NCBI GenBank assembly: GCA_002359025.1
Contig: DEPZ01000003.1
Coordinates: forward strand, 54,639-59,858
Direction of reading: 5' to 3'
From: Erysipelotrichaceae bacterium UBA3379
Lineage (GTDB): Bacteria > Bacillota_I > Bacilli_A > Erysipelotrichales > Coprobacillaceae
DNA length: 5,220 nucleotides
Part shown: piece after piece, positions 1-5,220 of the stretch
How positions within the stretch are numbered: position 1 is the stretch's first letter
Layout of the letters: each line of letters opens with the position of its first letter
The notes under the pieces: generated by a model
The model's input: only the letters and a program-made list of their open reading frames with translations
What the model was told of the DNA's origin: nothing
The model's database searches: none
Translations under genes and position numbers: made by a program

Positions 1-479
1 CGTTGGAAACATACTGATGCAAAACGTGTAAAGAATTCAATCATCTTTCTATTTTTCCAACCACCATATTTTTTAACAAGACCAAATGGCATTTCGAAAT
101 GTGATAAAGTAATGACAGGTTGTATACCATTTTTTAATAATTCATCAAATAAATGATCATAAAATTGTAATCCTTCTTCATTAGGCATGTCTTCATCACC
201 ATTAGGGAAAATTCTTGCCCATGAAATAGAAGTTCTAAAACATTTAAATCCCATTTCTTTAAATAATGCAATGTCTTCTTTATATCTATGATAAAAGTCA
301 ATTGCTTCATGATTAGGATAGTATTCTCCTTCAAGAATACTATCTCTAATATTTCTTTGTTTGCCGTGTCCACCTACTGTCATCATATCTGATACATTAG
401 GACCTTTGCCACCTTCATTCCAACCACCTTCTACTTGGTGAGCTGCAACTGCACCACCCCATAAAAAGTCTTTATTCAT
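1..479 (-). CDS. Glycoside hydrolase family 1, probable 6-phospho-beta-glucosidase (N-terminal part, runs off window)
   Basis: This is the first 159 codons of a family 1 glycosidase (full members are about 460-490 residues), so roughly the N-terminal third of the barrel is present. It begins MNKDFLWGGAVAAHQVEGG. Residues 5-19 fit the family N-terminal signature, including Gln15, which contacts the glycone sugar in this family. Further family blocks are TSISWARIFP (83-92) and the HFEMP block (127-131), whose His is normally in the sugar subsite. The acid/base and nucleophile glutamates lie beyond base 1. The likely role is cytoplasmic hydrolysis of phosphorylated beta-glucosides delivered by the PTS. 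The 6-phospho preference is inferred from HFEMP-type sequence and from the EIIC gene just upstream, not from the phosphate-binding loop, which is C-terminal and not visible. The ATG overlaps the EIIC stop as TAATG. An AGGAG lies 10 bases before it, inside the EIIC gene, suggesting coupled translation. Confidence 0.93.
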   Translation of the reverse strand, partial: MNKDFLWGGAVAAHQVEGGWNEGGKGPNVSDMMTVGGHGKQRNIRDSILEGEYYPNHEAIDFYHRYKEDIALFKEMGFKCFRTSISWARIFPNGDEDMPNEEGLQFYDHLFDELLKNGIQPVITLSHFEMPFGLVKKYGGWKNRKMIEFFTRFASVCFQ

Positions 480-1795
480 TATTCATCCGCTCCTGCTTTT
501 GTATTTGCCATAACGAATGGTAAATAGATAAGTGTACTGACTCCAACACATACAAATCCAATAACTAATGATAAGAATGATGTTGCTCCTGAACCTAAGA
601 ATGGAATCAAGAAGCCTGGTGTTGTCCAAGCAACACTATAAGCTACCGGTGGTATAATTTCAAACACAGCAACACATAGCCAACCTATAATATTACATAC
701 AACAGGTGCTAAAACAAATGGAATAACAAACATTGGGTTCATAACTATTGGTAAACCAAAGATAATTGGTTCATTGATATTGAATAAACCTGGTGCCAAT
801 GACATCTTACAGATTTCATATTGAGCTTTGTTTTTCTTACCAACAATTAATACTGCAATAATTAAACCTAAAGTTGCTCCTGAACCTCCTGTATTACCAA
901 ACGCATCATTAATAGAACCCCAGTTTACTGGATATGGACATCCCCAAGCTGTTCCTTGAGCAACAGTCCAATTCAAGTTTTCTAAACCTTGTTCTGTAAA
1001 GATAATAGATCTTAATGCATTTAATGTATTTGGTCCATGGATACCTAATACCCATAATAATTGTTGTACAACAACAAATACAAGTATAGTTCCCATAGAG
1101 CTTCCAAGTGATGTTAATGGTGCTTGAATAGCATTATAAATTAAGACTTGAATACCATCAGCAGTCATTAATGAGAAAACCCAACTTAATAATCCCATTA
1201 AAGCTAATACAATCATAATAGGGAATAACAAGTTGAAAGAACGAGATACTGCAGGCGGTACCATATCTGGCATCTTAATTCTTAATTTTTGATTGTTTCC
1301 TAAACGTACTAAAAGTTCAGCTGTAATTAAACCAAAGATTAACGCTACGAATAAACCTTGAGCTCCAAAATATGTACTTGTTAAACCTGTACCACCATCA
1401 ACAAATTCCTTTGCCCCTGGATATAAAATGAAATATGCAGATAAAGAAGTAATACCAGCTAAAGTCTTATCTCCTTTTAAATGCCCTGCTAGTTCATAAG
1501 CAGTTAAAAATGCAATTAAAATCGCCATAATATTTGTTGTCCCATTGACAACAGAATTAAGTATTGCTTGATAATCAGTCAAGTTAGGAATCAAATCCCC
1601 TAAATGAAATAAACTTGCAACAAATCCTTCTGGTGATAAAAATACATTATTAATTAACACAACCATAGATCCAGCCATAGTTAGTGGGAACACTAATGTA
1701 AAAGCATCACGAACAGAAGCAACATGTCTTTGTGCATTGATTTTTGCAGCAATAGGAACCAACAAACGTTCCATAGTTGCTTGTATTTTGTCCAT
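479..1795 (-). CDS. PTS EIIC permease, lactose/cellobiose family (CelB/ChbC-like)
   Basis: This is a 438-residue membrane permease of the PTS lactose/cellobiose (Lac) family, close to the family's usual 430-450. It would bind an extracellular beta-linked sugar, carry it across the membrane and hold it for phosphorylation by EIIB. Visible hallmarks are the KMPDMVPPAVSRSF block (174-187), the GIHGPNT loop (251-257) with His253, the glycine-rich GGSGATLGL (303-311), and NINEPIIFGLP (339-349) with Glu342. The His and Glu of the last two loops form the sugar site in structurally studied ChbC-type permeases. Hydrophobic segments run through the whole chain. The start is taken as ATG at 1795 because AAGGAG (1804-1809) sits 8 bases before it; an in-frame ATG at 1813 would place that site inside the gene and has no ribosome site of its own. 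No EIIA or EIIB domain is fused or adjacent in the window. A cre-like site lies upstream. The exact sugar (cellobiose, another beta-glucoside, or lactose) cannot be read from sequence. Confidence 0.95.
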   Translation of the reverse strand: MDKIQATMERLLVPIAAKINAQRHVASVRDAFTLVFPLTMAGSMVVLINNVFLSPEGFVASLFHLGDLIPNLTDYQAILNSVVNGTTNIMAILIAFLTAYELAGHLKGDKTLAGITSLSAYFILYPGAKEFVDGGTGLTSTYFGAQGLFVALIFGLITAELLVRLGNNQKLRIKMPDMVPPAVSRSFNLLFPIMIVLALMGLLSWVFSLMTADGIQVLIYNAIQAPLTSLGSSMGTILVFVVVQQLLWVLGIHGPNTLNALRSIIFTEQGLENLNWTVAQGTAWGCPYPVNWGSINDAFGNTGGSGATLGLIIAVLIVGKKNKAQYEICKMSLAPGLFNINEPIIFGLPIVMNPMFVIPFVLAPVVCNIIGWLCVAVFEIIPPVAYSVAWTTPGFLIPFLGSGATSFLSLVIGFVCVGVSTLIYLPFVMANTKAGADE

Positions 1796-1803
1796 GTTTT
1801 TCT

Positions 1804-1809
1804 CTCCTT
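1804..1809 (-). promoter_or_regulatory. Ribosome binding site that fixes the EIIC start
   Basis: On the minus strand this reads AAGGAG, with 8 bases to the ATG at 1795. It would fall inside the coding region if the longer in-frame ATG at 1813 were used, and upstream of 1813 the sequence (GGCCAAACAAACAAT) has no purine-rich site. This favours the shorter protein starting MDKIQ. Confidence 0.8.
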
Positions 1810-1820
1810 CCATATTGTTT

Positions 1821-1832
1821 GTTTGGCCAAAC
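1821..1832. repeat. Perfect 12-bp palindrome abutting the cre-like site
   Basis: GTTTGGCCAAAC is its own reverse complement over all 12 bases and ends exactly where the cre-like repeat begins. It lies between that site and the EIIC ribosome binding site. It could be a second protein-binding operator, for example for the neighbouring RpiR regulator, or a short leader hairpin. Function is not shown by the sequence. Confidence 0.45.
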
Positions 1833-1852
1833 TCTAGAAAGCGTTTTCTAGA
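1833..1852. promoter_or_regulatory. cre-like catabolite control site (CcpA operator) in the EIIC leader
   Basis: The site is a perfect inverted repeat, TCTAGAAA-GCGT-TTTCTAGA. Its core, AGAAAGCGTTTTCT, matches 12 of 14 bases of a typical Gram-positive cre sequence (TGAAAGCGTTTTCA), including the central CG and both A/T flanks. It lies 38 bases upstream of the EIIC start and downstream of the likely promoter, a position where bound CcpA would block elongation or open-complex formation. Catabolite repression of beta-glucoside PTS genes is standard in Firmicutes. The outer bases differ from consensus in a symmetric way (A and T in place of T and A), so a related LacI-family or operon-specific repressor is an alternative reader. 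Confidence 0.68.
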
Positions 1853-1883
1853 TTACGCATCTAGAATAACATCAAAAATACTC

Positions 1884-1912
1884 ATTGTAAACAATACGAG
1901 GAGCTTTATAAA
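1884..1912 (-). promoter_or_regulatory. Probable promoter of the EIIC-glycosidase operon
   Basis: On the minus strand a -35-like TTTATA (1907-1912; 4 of 6 match) and a -10-like TACAAT (1884-1889; 5 of 6) are separated by 17 bases, predicting a start near 1877 and a leader of about 80 bases. The -10 box is embedded in a 12-bp inverted repeat, ATTGT-AA-ACAAT (1884-1895). An alternative reading uses TTGTTT (1889-1894) and TGTTAT (1866-1871), also 17 apart, with a start near 1859. Either choice leaves the cre-like site within the first transcribed bases. Both are hand-matched and AT-rich sequence makes chance matches common. Confidence 0.4.
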
Positions 1913-1956
1913 CAAGGCTTAACATTTGTTTCTTGTTATGTAAAAATAACATTTTG

Positions 1957-2673
1957 TTACTTTATAGATAATCTTGCAAGATGTTCTAATATACTTATTG
2001 TTGGTAGTTGGCTTGTCATATCAATTTGGTCATGATAATCTCTTGAAATATAATAAGGGATGACAACATCTCCCAACTTACCTAAAGTAGAATTTTCAAT
2101 TGTCGTAATCACAATAATCTGATTATGTCTTTCTTTACAAGCTGAAACAAGTCTAACCAGTTCAGGTGTTTCACCAGAGATTGATAAGACAACCAAAGCA
2201 TTATTTTCAGGAAAAGCATTCACTCTTAAAAAAGGATCACTAATTGAACAAGCAAATCTTCCCACACTTGAAAAAAGTCTTGCTCCATATTGAGCAATAA
2301 TTCCTGAATTCCCTATTCCTATAAAGAAGACATTTTCTTTCTGTGATAAAAGTTCAATAGCTTGATTCATTCTTTCTTTATAAAATGGAGTATTCAACTT
2401 CATTAAACATTGGATTATCTCATCAAAATCATAATCTGTATAAATTCGTGTACTTTGTCTTGTACTCATTTTCATATGATATTTGAGTTCTTTAAAGCTT
2501 TCAAAACCACATTTTTTGGTAAAACTTAATACAACTGTTGTCGAACATTGATTTTCTTTTGCGATGGCACGCATAGACATATAGGGAAATTCTAAAGCAT
2601 GTTCTAGTATATAATTATATATTTTTAGTTCTTTGTTGTTTAAAGTCTGTACAATTTCACTATCGATAAACAT
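1957..2673 (-). CDS. RpiR/MurR-family transcriptional regulator with SIS domain
   Basis: This is a 238-residue transcription factor of the RpiR family, toward the short end of the usual 240-290. Residues about 1-70 form the N-terminal helix-turn-helix domain; the segment MSMRAIAKENQCSTTVVLSF (32-51) carries the recognition helices. Residues about 100-225 form a SIS sugar-phosphate-binding fold, with the phosphate-loop stretches IGIGNSG (118-124) and SISGET (164-169). Members bind a sugar phosphate and control the neighbouring sugar genes as repressor or activator. Here the neighbours are a PTS EIIC and a glycosidase, so a phosphorylated beta-glucoside or glucose 6-phosphate is the inferred signal. 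The ATG at 2673 has a strong AAAGAGGTGG site (2678-2687) four bases before it. No convincing terminator follows the gene, so some transcripts may read on into the EIIC gene. Family assignment is firm; the direction of control and ligand are inferred. Confidence 0.93.
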   Translation of the reverse strand: MFIDSEIVQTLNNKELKIYNYILEHALEFPYMSMRAIAKENQCSTTVVLSFTKKCGFESFKELKYHMKMSTRQSTRIYTDYDFDEIIQCLMKLNTPFYKERMNQAIELLSQKENVFFIGIGNSGIIAQYGARLFSSVGRFACSISDPFLRVNAFPENNALVVLSISGETPELVRLVSACKERHNQIIVITTIENSTLGKLGDVVIPYYISRDYHDQIDMTSQLPTISILEHLARLSIK

Positions 2674-2692
2674 CTAACCACCTCTTTGTTGT

Positions 2693-2721
2693 ATTTTATC
2701 ATAGATATAAGAATATGTAAT
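2693..2721 (-). promoter_or_regulatory. Probable promoter of the RpiR-family gene
   Basis: On the minus strand, ATTACA (2716-2721; 4 of 6 to a -35) is followed after 17 bases by TAAAAT (2693-2698; 5 of 6 to a -10), with a TG one base before the -10 as in extended -10 promoters. The predicted start, near 2686, leaves only a very short leader holding the ribosome binding site. The terminator just upstream makes a separate promoter necessary for this gene. Confidence 0.45.
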
Positions 2722-2747
2722 CTTTATTTTATAGAAGAATGACCACA

Positions 2748-2770
2748 AGAAAAAGGACATCTCTGTCCTT
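2748..2770 (-). terminator. Rho-independent terminator of the amino acid ABC operon
   Basis: On the minus strand the sequence AAGGACA-GAGA-TGTCCTT forms a perfect 7-bp stem (2764-2770 with 2753-2759) with a GAGA loop, a stable GNRA-type tetraloop, followed directly by TTTCTT so that the T-run reads through the stem base. The stem starts within the TAA stop codon of the ATPase gene (2769-2771). Position and form fit a factor-independent terminator that separates the transporter operon from the RpiR gene. The stem is short, so some read-through is possible. Confidence 0.75.
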
Positions 2771-3503
2771 AAACATTCCATTCTAATAATTTACCTAAAA
2801 ATGATTGGAGTTGTGGTGTTTGTGGATGATTAAATACTTGGTCACTATGACCATATTCTAATATTTTTCCATCACAAAGAAATGCCACTTTCTCACAGGC
2901 ATGTCTTGCAAATCCCATTTCATGAGTCACAATAACAAAGTCCATTCCCTCATCCTTCAATTCATTAATAATATCTAAAACTTCCGTTGTATATTCAGGA
3001 TCTAAAGCGCTTGTTGGCTCATCTAACAACAATATTTGAGGTCTAGGTGCAATTGCACGTGCAATAGCAATACGTTGTTGTTGGCCACCTGATAAAGCCG
3101 AAGGTCTTTTATGTGCTTCTTCGTCAAGTCCAAATCTTTTTAAAAGCTCATCTGCTCTTTGATTGGCTTGTTCTTGACTATAGTGATGAACCTTGATAAG
3201 TGGTAACGTGATGTTTTCTTTTGCACTGAGATGTGAAAACAAACCACTATTTTGAAAGACATATCCAATATTTTTTCTAAATGATGGAAGCTGTTCTTCT
3301 GTACTAGGAACAAGTTGTTCATTAATAAAGATATTTCCTGAAGATGCAGGAATTAAGCCTCCCATCATTCTAAGTAATGTAGATTTTCCTCCGCCCGATG
3401 GTCCAATAATCGCAAGTGTATGAATATCATCCGAAAAATCAATATGATCTATAATTGTCTTTTCTTCATATTGCTTAAGTAGATTTTGTATGCTAATTTT
3501 CAT
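2769..3503 (-). CDS. Polar amino acid ABC transporter ATPase (GlnQ/ArtP/HisP-like)
   Basis: This 244-residue nucleotide-binding subunit would sit on the cytoplasmic face and hydrolyse ATP to drive import by the permease encoded just upstream. All core motifs are present: Walker A GPSGGGKST (34-42), Q-loop Gln84 in YVFQNSGLF, signature LSGGQ (137-141), Walker B ILLLDE (157-162), D-loop SALD (165-168) and the switch His194 in VTHEMGFAR. The VTHEMGFAR stretch and total length are typical of the polar amino acid (PAAT) class rather than of sugar or metal importers. The ATG at 3503 lies 11 bases inside the end of the permease gene, with AAAGGAAG (3511-3518) seven bases before it, which suggests translational coupling. 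The gene ends in the stem of the operon terminator. Protein class is secure; the amino acid transported is not visible here. Confidence 0.96.
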   Translation of the reverse strand: MKISIQNLLKQYEEKTIIDHIDFSDDIHTLAIIGPSGGGKSTLLRMMGGLIPASSGNIFINEQLVPSTEEQLPSFRKNIGYVFQNSGLFSHLSAKENITLPLIKVHHYSQEQANQRADELLKRFGLDEEAHKRPSALSGGQQQRIAIARAIAPRPQILLLDEPTSALDPEYTTEVLDIINELKDEGMDFVIVTHEMGFARHACEKVAFLCDGKILEYGHSDQVFNHPQTPQLQSFLGKLLEWNV

Positions 3504-4269
3504 AATTGAACTTCCTTTCTAAGAACTGACTTACAAAAGAAATTGGTAATGTCAAACATAGATAGAGAAAACCTAAGAATAAATAACATTCAAAAAGTTT
3601 AAAATTAGACGCACTAATCTCTCTCATTGTTTGTGTTAATTCTATAACAGATATCATTGACAATAAAGATGAATCCTTAATAATAGAGGCAAATTGTCCT
3701 GTTAAAGCCGGCAAGGTTCTTGTAATTAACTGTGGGAGAATAACATATCTTACAGTTTGATAATGATTAAACCCCACAGCCTTTGCTGCCTCCAATTGAC
3801 TATCATCAATAGACAAGAAACTTCCTCTAATGATTTCAGCAATATAGGCTCCTTCAAATACCGAAAGAATAACAACTCCTGCTAGAAATCGACTTTCAAC
3901 ACCCCATGCTGTCGCAATAATATAGAAGAATAAATAAATTTGCATAATCAGTGGAGTTCCTCTGATAAACTTCACATATATATGACATAAATATTTAATA
4001 AATAAAATACGTGAATTTTGTCCTATAGCACTTAGTATTCCTATAATTAAACTTAGTATTAAACTGACAACACTTAATGCTATTGTCATTAAAAAGCCAT
4101 CTAATATACGAACATGAAACTCCTGAATAAATGAAAAATCAAATGTGACACCTATTGTATTTAAAGATAACCAGAATATACCTATTATCACAAAACATAC
4201 AATAATTGTATTAAGAATCAATTTTAATAAATAATTCCCTTTATGATTATCTATAAAAAGATCTTTCAA
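3493..4269 (-). CDS. Polar amino acid ABC transporter permease (HisM/GlnP-like)
   Basis: This is an inner-membrane permease of about 258 residues. Numbered from the TTG start, hydrophobic spans lie near residues 15-36, 59-81, 107-121, 129-147 and 227-247. The block FIRGTPLIMQIYLFFY (101-116) is typical of the His/Gln/Arg permease family. The cytoplasmic EAA loop, EAAKAVGFNHYQTVRYVILPQ without its last residue, spans 160-179 and docks the ATPase. Only one permease gene is present, so a homodimer is expected. The start is unusual: no ATG fits. TTG at 4269 is preferred because AAGAGGGGTGG (4275-4285) precedes it at normal spacing. GTG at 4278 would give 261 residues but sits within that ribosome site. 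The gene begins 14 bases after the binding-protein stop and ends overlapping the ATPase start by 11 bases. Confidence 0.94.
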   Translation of the reverse strand: MKDLFIDNHKGNYLLKLILNTIIVCFVIIGIFWLSLNTIGVTFDFSFIQEFHVRILDGFLMTIALSVVSLILSLIIGILSAIGQNSRILFIKYLCHIYVKFIRGTPLIMQIYLFFYIIATAWGVESRFLAGVVILSVFEGAYIAEIIRGSFLSIDDSQLEAAKAVGFNHYQTVRYVILPQLITRTLPALTGQFASIIKDSSLLSMISVIELTQTMREISASNFKLFECYLFLGFLYLCLTLPISFVSQFLERKFNYEN

Positions 4270-4274
4270 ATGTA

Positions 4275-4285
4275 CCACCCCTCTT
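4275..4285 (-). promoter_or_regulatory. Ribosome binding site that decides the permease start
   Basis: On the minus strand this reads AAGAGGGGTGG, overlapping the TAA stop of the binding-protein gene (4284-4286). It is 5 bases from the TTG at 4269, or 10 if GAGG is taken as the core. The in-frame GTG (4276-4278) is part of the site itself, only one base from GAGG, and so is a poor start. The choice of TTG is an inference from spacing. Confidence 0.6.
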
Positions 4286-5084
4286 ATAAATCAAAGAACC
4301 AAGTGAATCCTAATTTTTTAAAATCTTCTTTTTCCTTTGATAAATATTTATCAGATAATTTATCAAATCCTCCATCTTTTTGATATTGAGTGATAAATTC
4401 ATCTAATTGTTTCTTTAATTCTGTATTTCCTTTCTTCACAGCTATTCCCCATTGATCAGCTTCTTGGAATGGGATAAATATAGCTTTTGTAGTCTCTTGA
4501 TTATTCATATGATTACGATAGATTGTTAATTGATCATAGATAAATCCATCTGCTTTTCCTTGTGTGACTTCTGTTACACAAGCACTTTCATCTGGTAAAG
4601 CCACTATATTGGCTTTTGTAAGATGTTCCTTAGCATATAAATATCCCGTTGAACCAGTTTTCACGGCTAAAGTCATACCTTCTTTATTTAAATCGTCTAC
4701 GGATTCAACATTTGAATCTTTGTTTGATAAAACTGCTAACATCGCATTCGCATAAGGTATAGAAAAATCAACAGTCTCTTTTCTTTCATCCGTAATAGTC
4801 ATAGATGACATGACCATATCTACTTTTCCTGTTTGAAGTGATGGAATCAATCCATCCCATGAGACATTTTCTATTCGAATATCTTTTCCAATATATTCTC
4901 CAAAGTCTTTCATAAAATCAGCACTTATCCCTGTAGGATTTCCTGCTTCATCTTTTGTTTCAAAAGGTGGATAAGCAAGTTCCATACCTACAGTTAATGT
5001 TTCTTTTTGAGATGATTGACTACATCCCATTAAAACAGTTGAACATAAAGTCAAAGATAATAATAATGTTGTTAATTTCTTCAT
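4284..5084 (-). CDS. Amino acid ABC transporter substrate-binding lipoprotein (SBP family 3)
   Basis: This is a 266-residue extracytoplasmic binding protein that captures an amino acid and hands it to the permease. The signal peptide (MKKLTTLLLSLTLCSTVLMG) ends in a lipobox LMGC, so Cys21 would be lipidated and the protein anchored on the outer face of the membrane. The mature part follows the family 3 pattern: LTVGMELAYPPFE (30-42), a ligand-side aromatic Trp76 in VSWDGLIPSL, and MTITDERKETVDFSIPY (95-111), where Arg101 is expected to bind the ligand carboxylate. KTGSTGYLY (142-150) and GKADGFIYD (176-184) follow, with Asp184 where family members hold the amino group. The C-terminus ends in an aromatic tail, KLGFTWFFDL. 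The ATG has AAGGGAG (5092-5098) seven bases upstream. It is the first gene of the transporter operon. Ligand is likely a polar or charged amino acid; which one cannot be fixed. Confidence 0.95.
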   Translation of the reverse strand: MKKLTTLLLSLTLCSTVLMGCSQSSQKETLTVGMELAYPPFETKDEAGNPTGISADFMKDFGEYIGKDIRIENVSWDGLIPSLQTGKVDMVMSSMTITDERKETVDFSIPYANAMLAVLSNKDSNVESVDDLNKEGMTLAVKTGSTGYLYAKEHLTKANIVALPDESACVTEVTQGKADGFIYDQLTIYRNHMNNQETTKAIFIPFQEADQWGIAVKKGNTELKKQLDEFITQYQKDGGFDKLSDKYLSKEKEDFKKLGFTWFFDL

Positions 5085-5121
5085 ATAATTACTCCCTTTC
5101 CCATATTGGTAGTGTCAAAAA

Positions 5122-5152
5122 TAGTTAGTTTATTTTATACATAAATTAACTA
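5122..5152. promoter_or_regulatory. Likely -10 promoter element inside a 31-bp inverted repeat (operator candidate)
   Basis: Two 12-base arms, TAGTTAGTTTAT (5122-5133) and ATAAATTAACTA (5141-5152), are inverse complements at 11 of 12 positions around a 7-base centre. On the minus strand that centre begins GTATAAA, containing a TATAAA -10 box (5134-5139) that would start transcription near 5127 and give a leader of about 43 bases. No good -35 was found at 16-18 bases. A repressor bound to the repeat would cover the -10 box; this is inferred from geometry, and the arms are very AT-rich. Confidence 0.45.
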
Positions 5153-5176
5153 AAAACCTCATTCTACCTTGGTTTT
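5153..5176 (-). repeat. Short stem-loop followed by a T-run upstream of the transporter operon
   Basis: On the minus strand, AAAACC (5171-5176) and GGTTTT (5153-5158) can pair around a 12-base loop, and the right arm runs on into another T, giving five T in a row. It resembles a weak terminator, either for a gene beyond the window edge or as an attenuator. Only two G-C pairs support it. A further 6-bp inverted repeat, GATTAA/TTAATC, lies just upstream at 5188-5211. Confidence 0.3.
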
Positions 5177-5220
5177 ATTTATATTTTGATTAACTCTCCC
5201 TGGAATTAATCTATAAACTT

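Noticed and set aside
134..373. A 79-codon minus-strand frame within the glycosidase region.
   Set aside because: It is an out-of-frame reading of the family 1 glycosidase, whose own frame is open and carries clear family motifs.
1737..1922. A 61-codon open frame on the plus strand over the EIIC start and promoter region.
   Set aside because: It runs antisense through well-supported coding and control sequence, resembles no family I recognise and has no ribosome site.
1934..1951. The inverted repeat after the RpiR gene as a terminator.
   Set aside because: The stem is six AT-rich pairs and the minus-strand sequence after it is CAAAACAAG-like without a T-run, so it should not stop transcription.
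4564..4755. A 63-codon plus-strand frame opposite the lipoprotein gene.
   Set aside because: It is the antisense shadow of the substrate-binding protein and has no independent coding signal.
5113..5118. A perfect TTGACA (-35 consensus) on the minus strand upstream of the lipoprotein gene.
   Set aside because: At 17 bases the matching -10 position reads GGAGTA, which is the ribosome binding site, and transcription would then start at or inside the gene start.
5157..5170. A T-box-like stretch (AAGGTAGAATGAGG on the minus strand) in the transporter leader.
   Set aside because: It matches only about 9 of 14 bases of a T-box sequence and lacks the TGGN that pairs with the tRNA acceptor end; no specifier stem is visible before the window edge.

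Overview
This is an AT-rich window in which every supportable gene lies on the minus strand, so transcription runs from high to low coordinates. Strong AG-rich ribosome binding sites, tight gene spacing, a sugar phosphotransferase (PTS) permease and an apparent CcpA-type cre site point to a low-GC Gram-positive bacterium. A gut Firmicute of the Erysipelotrichia/Clostridia kind would fit, but that is an inference from style; no species marker is present.

In transcription order, the first unit is a three-gene polar amino acid ABC importer. It consists of a substrate-binding lipoprotein (5084-4284), a HisM/GlnP-type membrane permease (about 4269-3493) and a GlnQ/ArtP-type ATPase (3503-2769). The genes are nearly contiguous; the last two overlap, and a hairpin terminator begins inside the ATPase stop codon. 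Upstream of the lipoprotein gene, a long imperfect inverted repeat surrounds the likely -10 box, and two short stem-loops lie further up.

The second unit handles beta-glucosides. It starts with an RpiR-family regulator with a SIS sugar-phosphate domain (2673-1957), which has its own probable promoter. A 161-base control region follows, dense in symmetric sites: a cre-like operator, three TCTAGA boxes, a perfect 12-bp palindrome, and a palindrome over the likely -10 box. Next come a lactose/cellobiose-family PTS EIIC permease (1795-479) and, joined by a TAATG stop/start overlap, the N-terminal third of a family 1 glycosidase, probably a 6-phospho-beta-glucosidase, which runs off the window at base 1.

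The likely logic is that EIIC, with EIIA and EIIB encoded elsewhere, imports and phosphorylates a beta-linked disaccharide such as cellobiose. The glycosidase then splits the phosphorylated sugar, the RpiR protein senses a sugar phosphate, and CcpA imposes catabolite repression. The gene content is ordinary. The points most worth a second look are in the intergenic DNA, especially 1821-1951 and 5122-5211. No RNA genes, mobile elements, CRISPR arrays or plus-strand genes were seen.
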